From positions 62,001 through 126,000 of the forward strand of contig NZ_JAFMTQ010000004.1 in the NCBI RefSeq assembly GCF_026126405.1: a stretch of DNA of 64,000 bases. Direction: 5' to 3'. The position numbers were made by a program, and so were the translations under genes. Source of the stretch: Aureitalea sp. L0-47 (GTDB taxonomy: Bacteria > Bacteroidota > Bacteroidia > Flavobacteriales > Flavobacteriaceae). Positions 1 through 9,177 of the stretch are shown here, piece after piece. Numbering within the stretch: the stretch's first letter is position 1; each line of letters begins with the position of its first letter. The notes beneath the pieces were generated by a model. The model worked only from the letters and a program-made list of their open reading frames with translations, did no database searches and was not told the DNA's origin.

Positions 1-1820
1 CGCCTGTAGGTGTGTCCGCCAAAATAATCCCGCTGCGCCTGAATCAGGTTGGCCGCCGAATCACCCGTGGTCAAACCGAACCAAAATTGCAAGGCCGCAT
101 TCATGCAAGGGAGGGCTATACTTTTTTCGGTGGCCGCTACCACCACCGACTTCATCGCGGCTTCCTTTTTGTGCAATTCACTGATTAATTCGGGTTGTGT
201 CCATATAAAAGGATCTTCCGAAAATCGCTTACTCAGCATTTTCATTAGCTCCGACTTTATAATACAACCTTCCGTCCAGGTCCTGGCGATCTCAGCCAGG
301 TCGAGATGCCAGTCGTAGGCTTCCGAGGCGCTGCGCATGAGTTGGAAGCCCTGGTAATGATTGATGAGTCGGGCAAATTGATAGGCATCCTGTAATGCTT
401 TCAGTTCGATAATTGCGGACGACTTCAATCGATCAAAATCAAGTTCTTTCCGCGTGTGTTTCATATTGGACAAGTAGCGAGCAAACAAGGCATTCGACAT
501 CAGGTTAGCGGGTGATCCCAGGTCTATTGCCGCTTTACTACTCCAACCACCGGTTCCTTTATTCGAGGCTTTGTCCAGTATCTTATCCAGCAGGTAATCA
601 TCACCATCCTTTACTTTCAGTATCTCGGTGGTGATACCAAGCAGGTAACCTGATAGTTCAGTTTGGTTCCAATGAGATAGGATGTCGGCGATCTGCTCAC
701 TCTTGTAATCGTCCTTTAGAAGTGCATAGACTTCGGTGAGCAGCTGCATTTCCGCATATTCAATACCGTTGTGTACCATTTTCACAAAATGTCCCGCTCC
801 TCTTGGACCAACTAAGGACAGGCAAGCTTTATCATTGTCATCCTTTGCTGCGATAGCTGACAGGATCGGTTGTACTTTGTTGTAGGCATCCACAGAACCG
901 CCTGCCATCAGGGAGGGTCCATTCAGGGCTCCTTCTGCGCCACCTGAGATCCCTAGTCCGATGAAATCAACACCAAGCTGCTTGCAATATTCGAAACGGC
1001 GGTTACTATGCTTAAAGTGGGAATTCCCACCATCGATGATGATATCGTGATTTTTTAGGTTGGGCTGTAGTTTGTACATAACCGAGTCCACCAAGGGCCC
1101 GGCAGGGATCATCAGTAAGATCTTTCGCGGTGTTTGAAGTGACTTTACAAAGGCACGGTATTCTGTAAATCCCTGAACAAGGGGCGTGTCAACTTCAGAA
1201 ATAAAATCCGAAACCACACTTAACTCATCGCCATCCGCTCGATTATAGACAGAGAGTGAAATTCCCTTGTTGAGAATATTCTTCGCCAGGTTTCTTCCCA
1301 TCACTCCTAGGCCAACAATACCAAACTCGGAGTGTTTAGGGCCAACCGTATGCTTGAGGATCTCTCCAACAAGGTCTTTCGGACCGGGAGTAATATCCAG
1401 GTGAATTCCATATTCGGGTAGTTCCAGATCTTTGAATTGCGACCGCAGCATTTCGAACCCCATGTAGTGACCGCTCCGTTCTTTCAATCTCGTTTCAATA
1501 AGTTCGAAGGAGCCGTTCAGCACCACCCACTGAACCGCTGAATTCTGCTGTAATATTTTTCGGTATTCTTCCTTTAAGGCAGAACAGGCGAGGACCGCAC
1601 CGGTTTCGGACCAGCCGTCGATCTCTTCGGCAAGTGTTCCCAGCCAGGGATAACGATCTTCATCTTCAAGAGGAATGCCCGTTGCCATTTTTCGGATGTT
1701 GGTATCAGAATGAAACTCATCGGCATCATAGAAGGGTATGGAGAGCTCTTCGGCCAAAAGCTTACCTACGGCAGTTTTTCCGCTGCCACTTACTCCCATT
1801 ATGATAAATACCGGTTTCAT
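1..1820 (-). CDS. gnd: Gluconokinase / 6-phosphogluconate dehydrogenase fusion (3' end beyond window)
   Basis: The frame is open from ATG 1820 to the left edge (606 residues). Residues 1 to about 160 are a GntK-type gluconokinase with P-loop GVSGSGKT (9-16). From about 165 it is a decarboxylating 6-phosphogluconate dehydrogenase: NADP-binding GLGVMGRN (about 168-175), GGNS, GISGGAEGA, and GHFVKMVHNGIEYAEMQ with the catalytic lysine. The last visible residues, GGHTYR, match the family's conserved C-terminal HTY(K/R)R segment, so only about 35 residues should be missing. The fusion would phosphorylate gluconate and oxidise the product to ribulose 5-phosphate in one cytoplasmic chain. It starts 6 bp after the lactonase stop codon, so the two are probably one operon. 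The domain calls are motif-based and strong; kinetic coupling is inference. Confidence 0.93.
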   Translation of the reverse strand, partial: MKPVFIIMGVSGSGKTAVGKLLAEELSIPFYDADEFHSDTNIRKMATGIPLEDEDRYPWLGTLAEEIDGWSETGAVLACSALKEEYRKILQQNSAVQWVVLNGSFELIETRLKERSGHYMGFEMLRSQFKDLELPEYGIHLDITPGPKDLVGEILKHTVGPKHSEFGIVGLGVMGRNLAKNILNKGISLSVYNRADGDELSVVSDFISEVDTPLVQGFTEYRAFVKSLQTPRKILLMIPAGPLVDSVMYKLQPNLKNHDIIIDGGNSHFKHSNRRFEYCKQLGVDFIGLGISGGAEGALNGPSLMAGGSVDAYNKVQPILSAIAAKDDNDKACLSLVGPRGAGHFVKMVHNGIEYAEMQLLTEVYALLKDDYKSEQIADILSHWNQTELSGYLLGITTEILKVKDGDDYLLDKILDKASNKGTGGWSSKAAIDLGSPANLMSNALFARYLSNMKHTRKELDFDRLKSSAIIELKALQDAYQFARLINHYQGFQLMRSASEAYDWHLDLAEIARTWTEGCIIKSELMKMLSKRFSEDPFIWTQPELISELHKKEAAMKSVVVAATEKSIALPCMNAALQFWFGLTTGDSAANLIQAQRDYFGGHTYR

Positions 1821-1826
1821 ATAATT

Positions 1827-2810
1827 CTATTCAGGAGTACCAAAAAATGCGCTCTTAACGCCTTTCACTCCGGGTTTTACGCTAAAAATAGAGCCCGCGA
1901 GCGGGTACTTCTCCAATTCCTCTTCGGTCATGTCGATGCGAGCGGTTGTGATATAAAGTATATCCAGGTTTTCTCCACCGAAAGCACATGCTGTGACGTT
2001 ATGGGCAGGAACTTCGATCTTCTCCATCAATTTTCCATTCTCAGGGTTGAAGCGTGCCACCGCATTGCCATTCCATAGGCCTACCCATAGTTTATCTTCC
2101 TCATCGATGGCCATTCCGTCTAGTGTACCGTCTTCCTCATCTACTTCAACTACCACTCGTTCGTTGCTGATTGTGGAGGTTTCAAGGTCGAAATCGTATG
2201 CCCTGATTTCCGAAGTAGGAGAGTCTATATAATACATCGTCTTGCCATCCTTGCTCCATACTATCCCATTTGAGATGGTAATATTATCCAGCATCTTGGT
2301 AGTTGTACCATCGGGTGCCACTTTATATAAGTTGGCGGCCGGTTCCGTCTGCTCCAGGTGCATGGAACCTATCCACAGGTTTCCGTTCGGATCACACTTT
2401 CCATCGTTAAACCGATTGGTCGGAACATCTGCTTCCACGTCTGATAAAGGAGTGAGAAGCCGATTTAAAGTATTCAGGATATATATACCGTTATCCAGCG
2501 CAACTACGGCGGTAGAGTCGGTTTGAGGAACTACCGTTCCTACGCGAAAGGGTAGGGGGAACTCTCGATTCGATTTATTTGAAGGGTTGTAGATGTTTAC
2601 TGACTTCCCCAGGATGTCGACCCAGTACAATTCCTGTTTTTCGTGGTTCCATATAGCACCTTCGCCCAGCAGCGCCCTGAATTTGCGTTCGAGCACTACT
2701 TCGCTGCGTTCGGTTTTATCTTCGGAAGCAATTTCGCTTTCTCCCTTCTTTGATGAATCGGCGCAGGAAAATAACAATATGGCTACAAAAAATAAGCTGA
2801 AGTATTTCAT
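1827..2810 (-). CDS. SMP-30/gluconolactonase family lipoprotein
   Basis: 327 residues, starting with a lipoprotein signal peptide (lipobox LLFSC, Cys16). The rest is a six-bladed SMP-30/gluconolactonase propeller: LLGEGAIWNHEKQELYWVDI near the start (metal-ligand Glu), NRFNDGKCDPNGNLWIGSM, TISNGIVWSKDGKTMYYIDS and LDGMAIDEEDKLWVGLW in order. The family hydrolyses sugar lactones such as glucono-1,5-lactone. It lies 6 bp upstream of the gluconokinase-Gnd fusion, which makes gluconolactone a likely substrate. The lipid anchor puts it outside the cytoplasm, so a gluconate importer elsewhere would be required. Substrate assignment rests on family and neighbour. Confidence 0.88.
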   Translation of the reverse strand: MKYFSLFFVAILLFSCADSSKKGESEIASEDKTERSEVVLERKFRALLGEGAIWNHEKQELYWVDILGKSVNIYNPSNKSNREFPLPFRVGTVVPQTDSTAVVALDNGIYILNTLNRLLTPLSDVEADVPTNRFNDGKCDPNGNLWIGSMHLEQTEPAANLYKVAPDGTTTKMLDNITISNGIVWSKDGKTMYYIDSPTSEIRAYDFDLETSTISNERVVVEVDEEDGTLDGMAIDEEDKLWVGLWNGNAVARFNPENGKLMEKIEVPAHNVTACAFGGENLDILYITTARIDMTEEELEKYPLAGSIFSVKPGVKGVKSAFFGTPE

Positions 2811-2870
2811 GGAGAATTGATTTATTCAATTGCCCGTGAAGTTACATATTAATCGGAAAATACAGAAGAC

Positions 2871-3383
2871 TTATTCCTCGCTAAAAGCTAAGTTGATGTA
2901 GATATTTACAACATTGCGCTCCCGGCCATCATAGATGGTTATGTTGAAATCCATGGTATTGATAATTGCGGAGCCTATAAGCCTTCCGGGCGCTTTAGTG
3001 AAAGTGAAGGTAACAGGCTTGCTTACACCTTTAATAGTAAGGTCTCCTTTAACAACGAATTCATTCTGCTGTCCGCGAATCGAATTGCTCTTGAAGTACA
3101 GCCTGGGATATTCTTTTTTATGAAAGTATTTCTTCGACCTAAGATGCCGATCCCTGAACCAGTTATCGGTATCCAGTGTTTCCATAAGCACTGAGCCTGA
3201 GATTTCAGAATCTTCCATATCGCTTAAGTCAACGGAACCCGTGAATTGGAAGTCGGAAATTGTTCCCTCCAGCTCTTCATCGGTGAAAACAAACTTCACT
3301 GTGGCCTCCTCCTCGTTTATGGCTATTTGCTGCGCATTCAGCAGGGAGAGTGGAACTAGCAGTAAGATGAATAGATTTTTCAT
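2871..3383 (-). CDS. YceI-like secreted protein
   Basis: 170 residues from ATG 3383, chosen over the longer reading because it begins directly with a signal peptide (MKNLFILLLVPLSLLNAQ). The body matches the YceI beta-barrel pattern: G(S/T)V-LxxL-T-NxxRDxHLRSKKYF near the middle and DLTIKGVSKPVTFTF later. YceI proteins are periplasmic lipocalin-like barrels that bind polyisoprenoid or amphiphilic ligands. No operon link to the flanking MFS gene is evident (73-bp gap, same strand). Ligand unknown. Confidence 0.85.
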   Translation of the reverse strand: MKNLFILLLVPLSLLNAQQIAINEEEATVKFVFTDEELEGTISDFQFTGSVDLSDMEDSEISGSVLMETLDTDNWFRDRHLRSKKYFHKKEYPRLYFKSNSIRGQQNEFVVKGDLTIKGVSKPVTFTFTKAPGRLIGSAIINTMDFNITIYDGRERNVVNIYINLAFSEE

Positions 3384-3456
3384 ACTAAGTTGTGTGTCGG
3401 AATTTCCTTCGGAAAATAACAAATATCGTTCCGAAACAGAAGGATTTTCCTCTCCT

Positions 3457-4644
3457 TTATTTTTTCCGAAGATATAAAAGGATCAAAACCGCGATAGAGG
3501 AACAAATGGCAAATCCGATGAAGAGGGGTAGGGATGTCTCGCCCACGAATCTCCCTATCCAAGTACTGATGGGCACCGCCATCATGGTAGCTATAAAACC
3601 CGTGACCGCAGAACCTATCCCCGCGATGTGTCCAAGGGGTTCCATAGCGAGGGCGCGAAGATTTCCGAAGAGAAAACCCACACAGAAGAATTGTAATCCG
3701 AAGAAGGTAAGCAGCACATAGATACTGGGGTTCTCACTTCCGAAGAACAACACTATATACAGCAGGGATGTGGCGAAATAGCCAACCAATGATAGTGATA
3801 CCAGTCTCTTCATACCGTATTTAAGTACAAAACTACCATTGAGGAAAATAGCGGTACCGATAGCGATAGCTAGTCCGGCAAAAATGTAGGGAAACTCCTC
3901 TTTGAGTCCGTACTGCTCCTGGAAGATCTGTTGCGAACTACTGAGATACACCAGGAAAGAACCTACTACAAGCCCCGAAATAAAGGTATATCCCATGGAA
4001 ACCTTTTGTCGTAGCACTTCCTTAAAGCCGTTTGTAATAAGCGAAACGGAAAAGCGGATCTTGTTTTCTTCTGAAAGTGTCTCTTCCTGTCGTTTCCAGA
4101 ACCAGAGGGCAACCAGTAAACTGATGACGATCTGAACATAGAAAATGCCTTGCCAGTTATGGAGTTCCAGTACCAGTTTCCCCATGGCCGGTGCCACGAT
4201 GGGAACCAACAGGAAGACCACGGTCACGAAGGACATGATCCTTGCCATATAATCACCGGAATACTTATCCCGAATGATAGCAATGGCGATAGTCCTTGGC
4301 GAGGAGAGTCCTATTCCCTGTAAGATTCGACCTGCGATCATCACTTCAAGAGAAGTGGCGTAAACACATATAAAACTGGATATTATAAAAATGATAAATC
4401 CGAAATAGACTACGGGTTTTCGCCCTATGCTGTCGGACATTGGACCGAAGATGAGCGGTCCAATTCCAAGGCCCAGGAAGATCATGGTAATGAGTAATTG
4501 ATTGTCTATCAATCTGCTTGTACCAATGGCTAATCCAATGATATCGAGGGCCGGTAAAAGGGCGTCTATTGCGAGGGCAACTACCGACATCAACGCAGCC
4601 ATCAGGGCGATGAATTCGAACTGCGAAGATTTTGGCTTAGACAT
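3457..4644 (-). CDS. MFS transporter, Bcr/CflA drug-resistance type
   Basis: About 395 residues from ATG 4644 (MSKPKSS). An upstream in-frame ATG at 4677 would add 11 poorly charged residues and is less likely. Twelve hydrophobic segments are visible, with the MFS loop motif GPMSDSIGRKPVVY between TM2 and TM3 and GRILQGIGLSSPR in TM4-5, the pattern of the Bcr/CflA (DHA1) proton-coupled efflux family. Role: inner-membrane export of small toxic compounds; substrate not predictable. It is the first gene after the divergent EF-G paralogue. Confidence 0.88.
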   Translation of the reverse strand: MSKPKSSQFEFIALMAALMSVVALAIDALLPALDIIGLAIGTSRLIDNQLLITMIFLGLGIGPLIFGPMSDSIGRKPVVYFGFIIFIISSFICVYATSLEVMIAGRILQGIGLSSPRTIAIAIIRDKYSGDYMARIMSFVTVVFLLVPIVAPAMGKLVLELHNWQGIFYVQIVISLLVALWFWKRQEETLSEENKIRFSVSLITNGFKEVLRQKVSMGYTFISGLVVGSFLVYLSSSQQIFQEQYGLKEEFPYIFAGLAIAIGTAIFLNGSFVLKYGMKRLVSLSLVGYFATSLLYIVLFFGSENPSIYVLLTFFGLQFFCVGFLFGNLRALAMEPLGHIAGIGSAVTGFIATMMAVPISTWIGRFVGETSLPLFIGFAICSSIAVLILLYLRKK

Positions 4645-4813
4645 TTGGCAAAAGTAGTTTATTATTAGTATATTCATTACGTCATAGCGCTCAATCTACT
4701 CAGGAATAGACCCATTTTTTCAGAAACCTAACAAACGTCATATTTTATGATGTTGGAGCAACCTAGCTTTAAGGTTTTAAAAGTAAATCGATTCGATAAC
4801 CAACAATACTAGT

Positions 4814-6931
4814 ATGAAAGTATTCGACAACAAGCACATAAAGAACGTTGTGTTCGTAGGAGCGCACCGTTCTGGCAAAACAACCTTGTCTGAGACCATG
4901 CTTTTCGAAGCTGGTCTTTTAAATAGAAGAGGGACCGTAGAGCAACAAAACACAGTATCCGATTACCATGAAATTGAGCACCAACGCGGTGCTTCTGTTT
5001 TTGCTACCCCTTTGCATACGGAGTGGCGAAACTACAAGATCAACATTATTGACACTCCGGGACTGGACGATTTCATTGGTGAGATCATCTCTTCCATTCG
5101 TGTGGCCGATTCCATCGTGACGGTGATAAATGGTGAACAAGGGGTTGATATAGGAACGGAGATCATCTGGAATTATATTGATCGCTATCACAAACCAACA
5201 CTGTTTGTGATCAATAAAATTGACGCCGATATCAACTACGAGGATAATGTGAATAGCTTGAGGGGGCTTGTTGGGAATAATGCAACCCTTATACAGTATC
5301 CGATCAAAATTGACGGAGCACAGTGCATCATCGATGTACTTAAAATGAAGTGTTATAAGTTTGGTCCCGAAGGAGGAAAGCCTGAAAAGCTCGAGATCCC
5401 CGACGACCAGAAAGAACGTGCAGACGAACTCCACAATATCCTGGTTGAGAAAGCAGCGGAGAACGACGAGGAGTTGATGGAGATGTACTTCGAAAAAGGA
5501 ACCCTTAATGAGAATGAACTTCTGAAGGGAATCAAGCTGGGGATGCTGAACCACGACCTATTCCCGGTATTCTGCGTTTCTGCGCTGAAAGACATGGGAA
5601 GTGGCCGTTTGATGGGCTTTATCGATAACGTAGCCCCATCGGCTCAGGACCTGCGCCCCGAACAAAGCGTGGAAGGTGATGAGATCGCCAGAAACCCGGA
5701 TGCAGATACTACACTGTTTGTATTTAAAACAATGTTCCAGCCCAACCTGGGAAAAGTAACCTTCTTCAAGGTAAAAGCCGGGGAAGTGAAAGTGAACGAC
5801 AAGTTGTACAACAACCGAACCGGGGAACTGGAAACACTTAACCAGCTATTCATAATGGATGGTAAGGTGAAGCATTCGGTGGAAAAGCTAACCCAGGGAG
5901 ATATTGGGGCAACCACCAAGTTGAAAACCACGGAAACCAACGATACTCTGAATACCAAGGAAGACGGGCCAACCATTAAGCCTATCAAATTCCCGCAATC
6001 CCGTATTGAGAAAACGGCCATGGCGGTGAACAATTCCGAAGATGAAAAACTAAACGAAGCTCTGAAGAAGATCCATTCGCAGGATCCAACACTTCAGATC
6101 CGTTACGATAATGAGACCCACCAGACGGTGATCGGTTGCCAGGGAGAATTACACCTGTCTACCATCGCATGGGCGTTGAAAAACATTTACGAAGTAGAAC
6201 CGAAGTTTGAAATTCCGAAGATATCCTACCGGGAGACCATACAGCGTTCCGCAACCGCCAACTACCGCCATAAAAAGCAGAGTGGGGGAAGTGGACAGTT
6301 TGGTGAGGTACATTTAAAAATTGAACCTTTTTACGAAGGAATGGCGGAACCCGAAGGTTTCAATATCCGTGGAAAGGAAGAAATAGACCTTCCATGGGGT
6401 GGAAAACTTGTTTTCTATAACTGTATAGTAGGGGGTGTGATCGATACCCGCTATTTACCTTCTATCATGAAAGGAATACAGGAAGTGATGGAAAGTGGTC
6501 CGCTTACGAAGTCGCACGCCCGAGACATTCGCGTTATGGTGTACGACGGAAAGATGCACGCGGTGGATTCGAACGATATTTCGTTCAAGATCGCCGGGGC
6601 GCATGCCTTTAAGGAAGCCTTTGTGAATGCGAAACCGAAATTGCTGGAGCCCGTTGATGAAGTGACCATCAAGGCGCCGGAGAGTGTGGTAGGTAATGTA
6701 ATGACCGACCTGCAATCTCGTCGTGCCATGATACAGGGAGTGGATTCCGAAGACAGGTACCAGATACTGAAGGCACTGATCCCAAAGGGAGAGATGAGTA
6801 ATTTCTCAACCCAGTTGCGTTCATTGACACAGGGAAGAGCGAATTTCACCTCGACCTTCCACAGTTACCAGGCCGTTCCAACGAACATCCAGGCGAAATT
6901 GACCAAGGAGTCGATGGAGGAGGATAAGTAG
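4814..6931 (+). CDS. Elongation factor G-like GTPase (EF-G paralogue)
   Basis: 705 residues with full EF-G architecture: G domain (G1 GAHRSGKT 16-23; G3 DTPGLDDF 80-87; G4 NKID 134-137; G5 SALK about 257-260), domain II, domain III with VIGCQGELHLS, domain IV, and a domain V ending at about 690. G1 lacks the usual GHVDAGKT form, and the G3 histidine of DTPGHVDF, needed for ribosome-triggered GTP hydrolysis in canonical EF-G, is Leu84. The usual RGITI threonine is a serine (RGASV, 58-62). This points to an EF-G2-like paralogue, not the housekeeping translocase. No ribosomal operon surrounds it. Function: probably ribosome-associated, otherwise unknown. Confidence 0.9.
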   Translation: MKVFDNKHIKNVVFVGAHRSGKTTLSETMLFEAGLLNRRGTVEQQNTVSDYHEIEHQRGASVFATPLHTEWRNYKINIIDTPGLDDFIGEIISSIRVADSIVTVINGEQGVDIGTEIIWNYIDRYHKPTLFVINKIDADINYEDNVNSLRGLVGNNATLIQYPIKIDGAQCIIDVLKMKCYKFGPEGGKPEKLEIPDDQKERADELHNILVEKAAENDEELMEMYFEKGTLNENELLKGIKLGMLNHDLFPVFCVSALKDMGSGRLMGFIDNVAPSAQDLRPEQSVEGDEIARNPDADTTLFVFKTMFQPNLGKVTFFKVKAGEVKVNDKLYNNRTGELETLNQLFIMDGKVKHSVEKLTQGDIGATTKLKTTETNDTLNTKEDGPTIKPIKFPQSRIEKTAMAVNNSEDEKLNEALKKIHSQDPTLQIRYDNETHQTVIGCQGELHLSTIAWALKNIYEVEPKFEIPKISYRETIQRSATANYRHKKQSGGSGQFGEVHLKIEPFYEGMAEPEGFNIRGKEEIDLPWGGKLVFYNCIVGGVIDTRYLPSIMKGIQEVMESGPLTKSHARDIRVMVYDGKMHAVDSNDISFKIAGAHAFKEAFVNAKPKLLEPVDEVTIKAPESVVGNVMTDLQSRRAMIQGVDSEDRYQILKALIPKGEMSNFSTQLRSLTQGRANFTSTFHSYQAVPTNIQAKLTKESMEEDK

Positions 6932-6944
6932 ATTGAATGTCCTG

Positions 6945-7090
6945 TGTCGGATGTAAGGTCACTGAGTGATCCACCGGATTTCGATACAATTCGTTTTCAA
7001 CGAATCACTCAATCATCGGCGGATCGTATCGAAGTGACAAGAATGCGAAATACTAATAATCTAAAATTCTAATATACTAACATACTAAAG
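6945..7090. repeat. Degenerate intergenic palindromic repeat
   Basis: This non-coding stretch holds GTGTCGGATGT, then GAGTGATCC and a hairpin ATTCGTT-ttc-AACGAAT, then GGCGGATCGTATCGA, followed by an AT-rich tract with repeated ATACTAA/TCTAA words. The same blocks (GAGTGATCCGCC, GGCGGATtgTATCGA, then TCTAAAATACTA) recur at 9025-9120 before another gene, so this is a dispersed intergenic element. It may also terminate EF-G transcription. Confidence 0.55.
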
Positions 7091-7119
7091 AAAAATAAGA
7101 ACCCTAATAACTACAGACT

Positions 7120-7506
7120 ATGCAGACAAAAGTGCGTTATTTAAGTGACTTGAAGTTTAATCTTGAGACCTGGAGACGGGAGTTGCGATTCCATTTTGAC
7201 GAAATGGATACCTTCCAGGAGAAGCTCGAAGAGATCGCTGCAAGGGAATTTGGCATGGATGCCAGGAAATCACTGGAGAACTTCCAGAACCGAATAATGA
7301 TAGAGAAAGCTGCGATCGCTAAGCTAAAACACCGATGCAAGGACAAGTTGCGAAATCTACACACCGTAGACCTGAATGAAGAAATAGATGGACGTTTACG
7401 CCATGAGCAGTCCGATCTTAAGGGAGATATGCGAACGTATATTCAGATGCATTACGACCTTAAGGAAGAAATGATGGATTATTTTGCAGAGTACCTGACA
7501 GAATAA
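7120..7506 (+). CDS. Hypothetical coiled-coil protein
   Basis: 128 residues, highly charged and almost entirely helical, with heptad-like spacing over about 30-125. There is no signal peptide, membrane segment or recognisable domain, so it is a small cytoplasmic helical protein. It is preceded by the dispersed repeat and followed at 95 bp by the OYE gene. I do not recognise a family. Coding status rests on the uninterrupted frame, composition and spacing. Confidence 0.7.
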   Translation: MQTKVRYLSDLKFNLETWRRELRFHFDEMDTFQEKLEEIAAREFGMDARKSLENFQNRIMIEKAAIAKLKHRCKDKLRNLHTVDLNEEIDGRLRHEQSDLKGDMRTYIQMHYDLKEEMMDYFAEYLTE

Positions 7507-7601
7507 ACCATACTACTAACCAAATTCAATTTCCGAAGTCACATTCCGCTTCAGGTGGAGTGTGGCTTTGTTATTCCTGTTTACCAAAATAAAAAGTTGA
7601 G

Positions 7602-8702
7602 ATGAAAAAAGAACAAGCAGTATTACAACCATATACCATGGCTGACCTGAAGTTACCCAACCGGGTAGTAATGGCGCCAATGACGCGTAGCCGTGCCGAC
7701 AACCCTGAAAATGCACCCTTTGAAGGTATGCACGATGTATATTATAAACAGCGCGCTTCGGCAGGCCTTATTATTACTGAAGGATCCCAGGTATCCGAAA
7801 GGGGAGTGGGGTATGTTCACACCCCGGGCATCTATAGCAAGGAACAGATTGAGGGCTGGAAGAAAGTTACACGGGCCGTACACGAGGCAAATGGAAGAAT
7901 ATTTATCCAGTTATGGCATGTGGGCAGGGTTTCGCATCCCGATTTCCACGGAGGGGAACTGCCCTTGGGGCCGTCGGCTATTAATCCGCATGGGAAATCG
8001 TACACCTATGAAGGATTTAAGGAAACCGAAACTCCCAAGGAAATGACGCTGGAAGATATCGAACGAACCAAACAGGAATTCGTTCAGGCGGCAATAAACA
8101 CGAAGGAAGCAGGATTCGACGGACTCGAGATCCATTCCAGTAATGGGTATTTGTTTCACCAGTTCTTTAGCAGTAGTAGTAATGTACGCACCGACGCCTA
8201 TGGAGGGAGTATAGAGAACAGGGCGCGTTTCTTTTTTGAAGTACTTGATGCCATGAAAGCCGTATTCCCGGAAAACAGGATTGGTGTAAGATTTAACCCG
8301 TCCCTGCACGGTTTGTGGGGGATCATGGTAAATGAAGATACGCTGCCAACCTTTGATTACATCATTGAAAAGCTGGATGCGGAGTACAATTTGGCCTACG
8401 TGCATTTGTCGGAACCCTTTACGGATGTGAGCGAAGTACCCCATGCCGAAACTCAGATCGCGAAGCGATACCGACCCAAATACAGGGGGACCCTGATGAT
8501 CAACACCAATTTCGACCTGGAGAAGGCCAATAAGGTGATTGAAGATGGCGATGCCGATTTGGTAGCCTTTGGAAAGCCGTACATCTCAAATCCCGATCTT
8601 GTGGAACGTTTCAGGGAAGGGGTGGAGCTGAGTGAATGGGACCAGAAAACCTTCTATACACAGGGCGCGGAAGGGTACCTGGACTACGAAAGAAAGACCT
8701 AA
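7602..8702 (+). CDS. Old yellow enzyme-family alkene reductase
   Basis: 366 residues, full length for NemA/OYE flavoenzymes. Visible: MAPMTRSRA (24-32), the QLWHVGR flavin segment (103-109), the active-site pair in EIHSSNGYLFHQF (His178, Asn181), and NVRTDAYGGSIENRARF, the family signature; the C-terminal FGKPYISNPDLVERF phosphate-binding loop is intact. FMN-dependent reduction of activated C=C bonds with NAD(P)H. The physiological substrate is unknown. It stands alone, with repeats downstream. Confidence 0.94.
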   Translation: MKKEQAVLQPYTMADLKLPNRVVMAPMTRSRADNPENAPFEGMHDVYYKQRASAGLIITEGSQVSERGVGYVHTPGIYSKEQIEGWKKVTRAVHEANGRIFIQLWHVGRVSHPDFHGGELPLGPSAINPHGKSYTYEGFKETETPKEMTLEDIERTKQEFVQAAINTKEAGFDGLEIHSSNGYLFHQFFSSSSNVRTDAYGGSIENRARFFFEVLDAMKAVFPENRIGVRFNPSLHGLWGIMVNEDTLPTFDYIIEKLDAEYNLAYVHLSEPFTDVSEVPHAETQIAKRYRPKYRGTLMINTNFDLEKANKVIEDGDADLVAFGKPYISNPDLVERFREGVELSEWDQKTFYTQGAEGYLDYERKT

Positions 8703-9177
8703 AGTTTAATTGTCGGATGTCGAATATTAATTATTGTTTATTGTTATTCATTATTGTTGGTCGGGATTCGGGAGTTCGAAGAAAGAAGCTTTTTAACCTT
8801 TTAAACACCTAAGCTTATAAACTTATTATTGTCCGGTGACGGGTGTTGGATGATGATTGATTATTATTTATTGTTATTTATTATTGTTGGTCAGAAGCAA
8901 TGAACTTAGTGTGCGCCAGAACGGAACGGGCAGGGAGTCGAAGGGTCGGATGTCGAATATTAATTATTGTTTATTGTTATTCAATATTGTTGGTCGGGAT
9001 TCGGAAGTCCGAAGACTTATGTCAGTTCGAGTGATCCGCCAAAGGCGGATTGTATCGAGAACCTGTCACGTTATTCCAATAGTCAAACATTCTAAAATAC
9101 TATCATTCTTATATACTAACTGTCTAATATTCCGTATCTTAGGAATAGTTTTTGATGCTATAAAAGAAAGAAAGGTT
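8703..9177. repeat. Intergenic cluster of degenerate direct repeats
   Basis: No gene is supported here. Two 70-bp copies (8712-8781 and 8945-9014) differ at only 3 positions and start with GTCGGATGTCGAATATTAAT. A third, more diverged copy (about 8843-8893) shares the TTATTTATTGTTATTTATTATTGTTGGTC-like core. It ends in a palindrome ATCCGCC-aaa-GGCGGAT (9034-9050) and an AT-rich leader resembling the one before 7120. The long frame across it reads through the repeats and is not the real 5' end of the next gene. Confidence 0.7.

Noticed and set aside
4919-6849. Several long minus-strand readings within the EF-G gene
   Set aside because: They are antisense to a gene with all GTPase motifs and show no domain of their own.
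8857-9177. N-terminal extension of the DUF4251 gene
   Set aside because: It would encode the 70-bp repeats and AT-rich leader; the lipoprotein signal begins at 9178.
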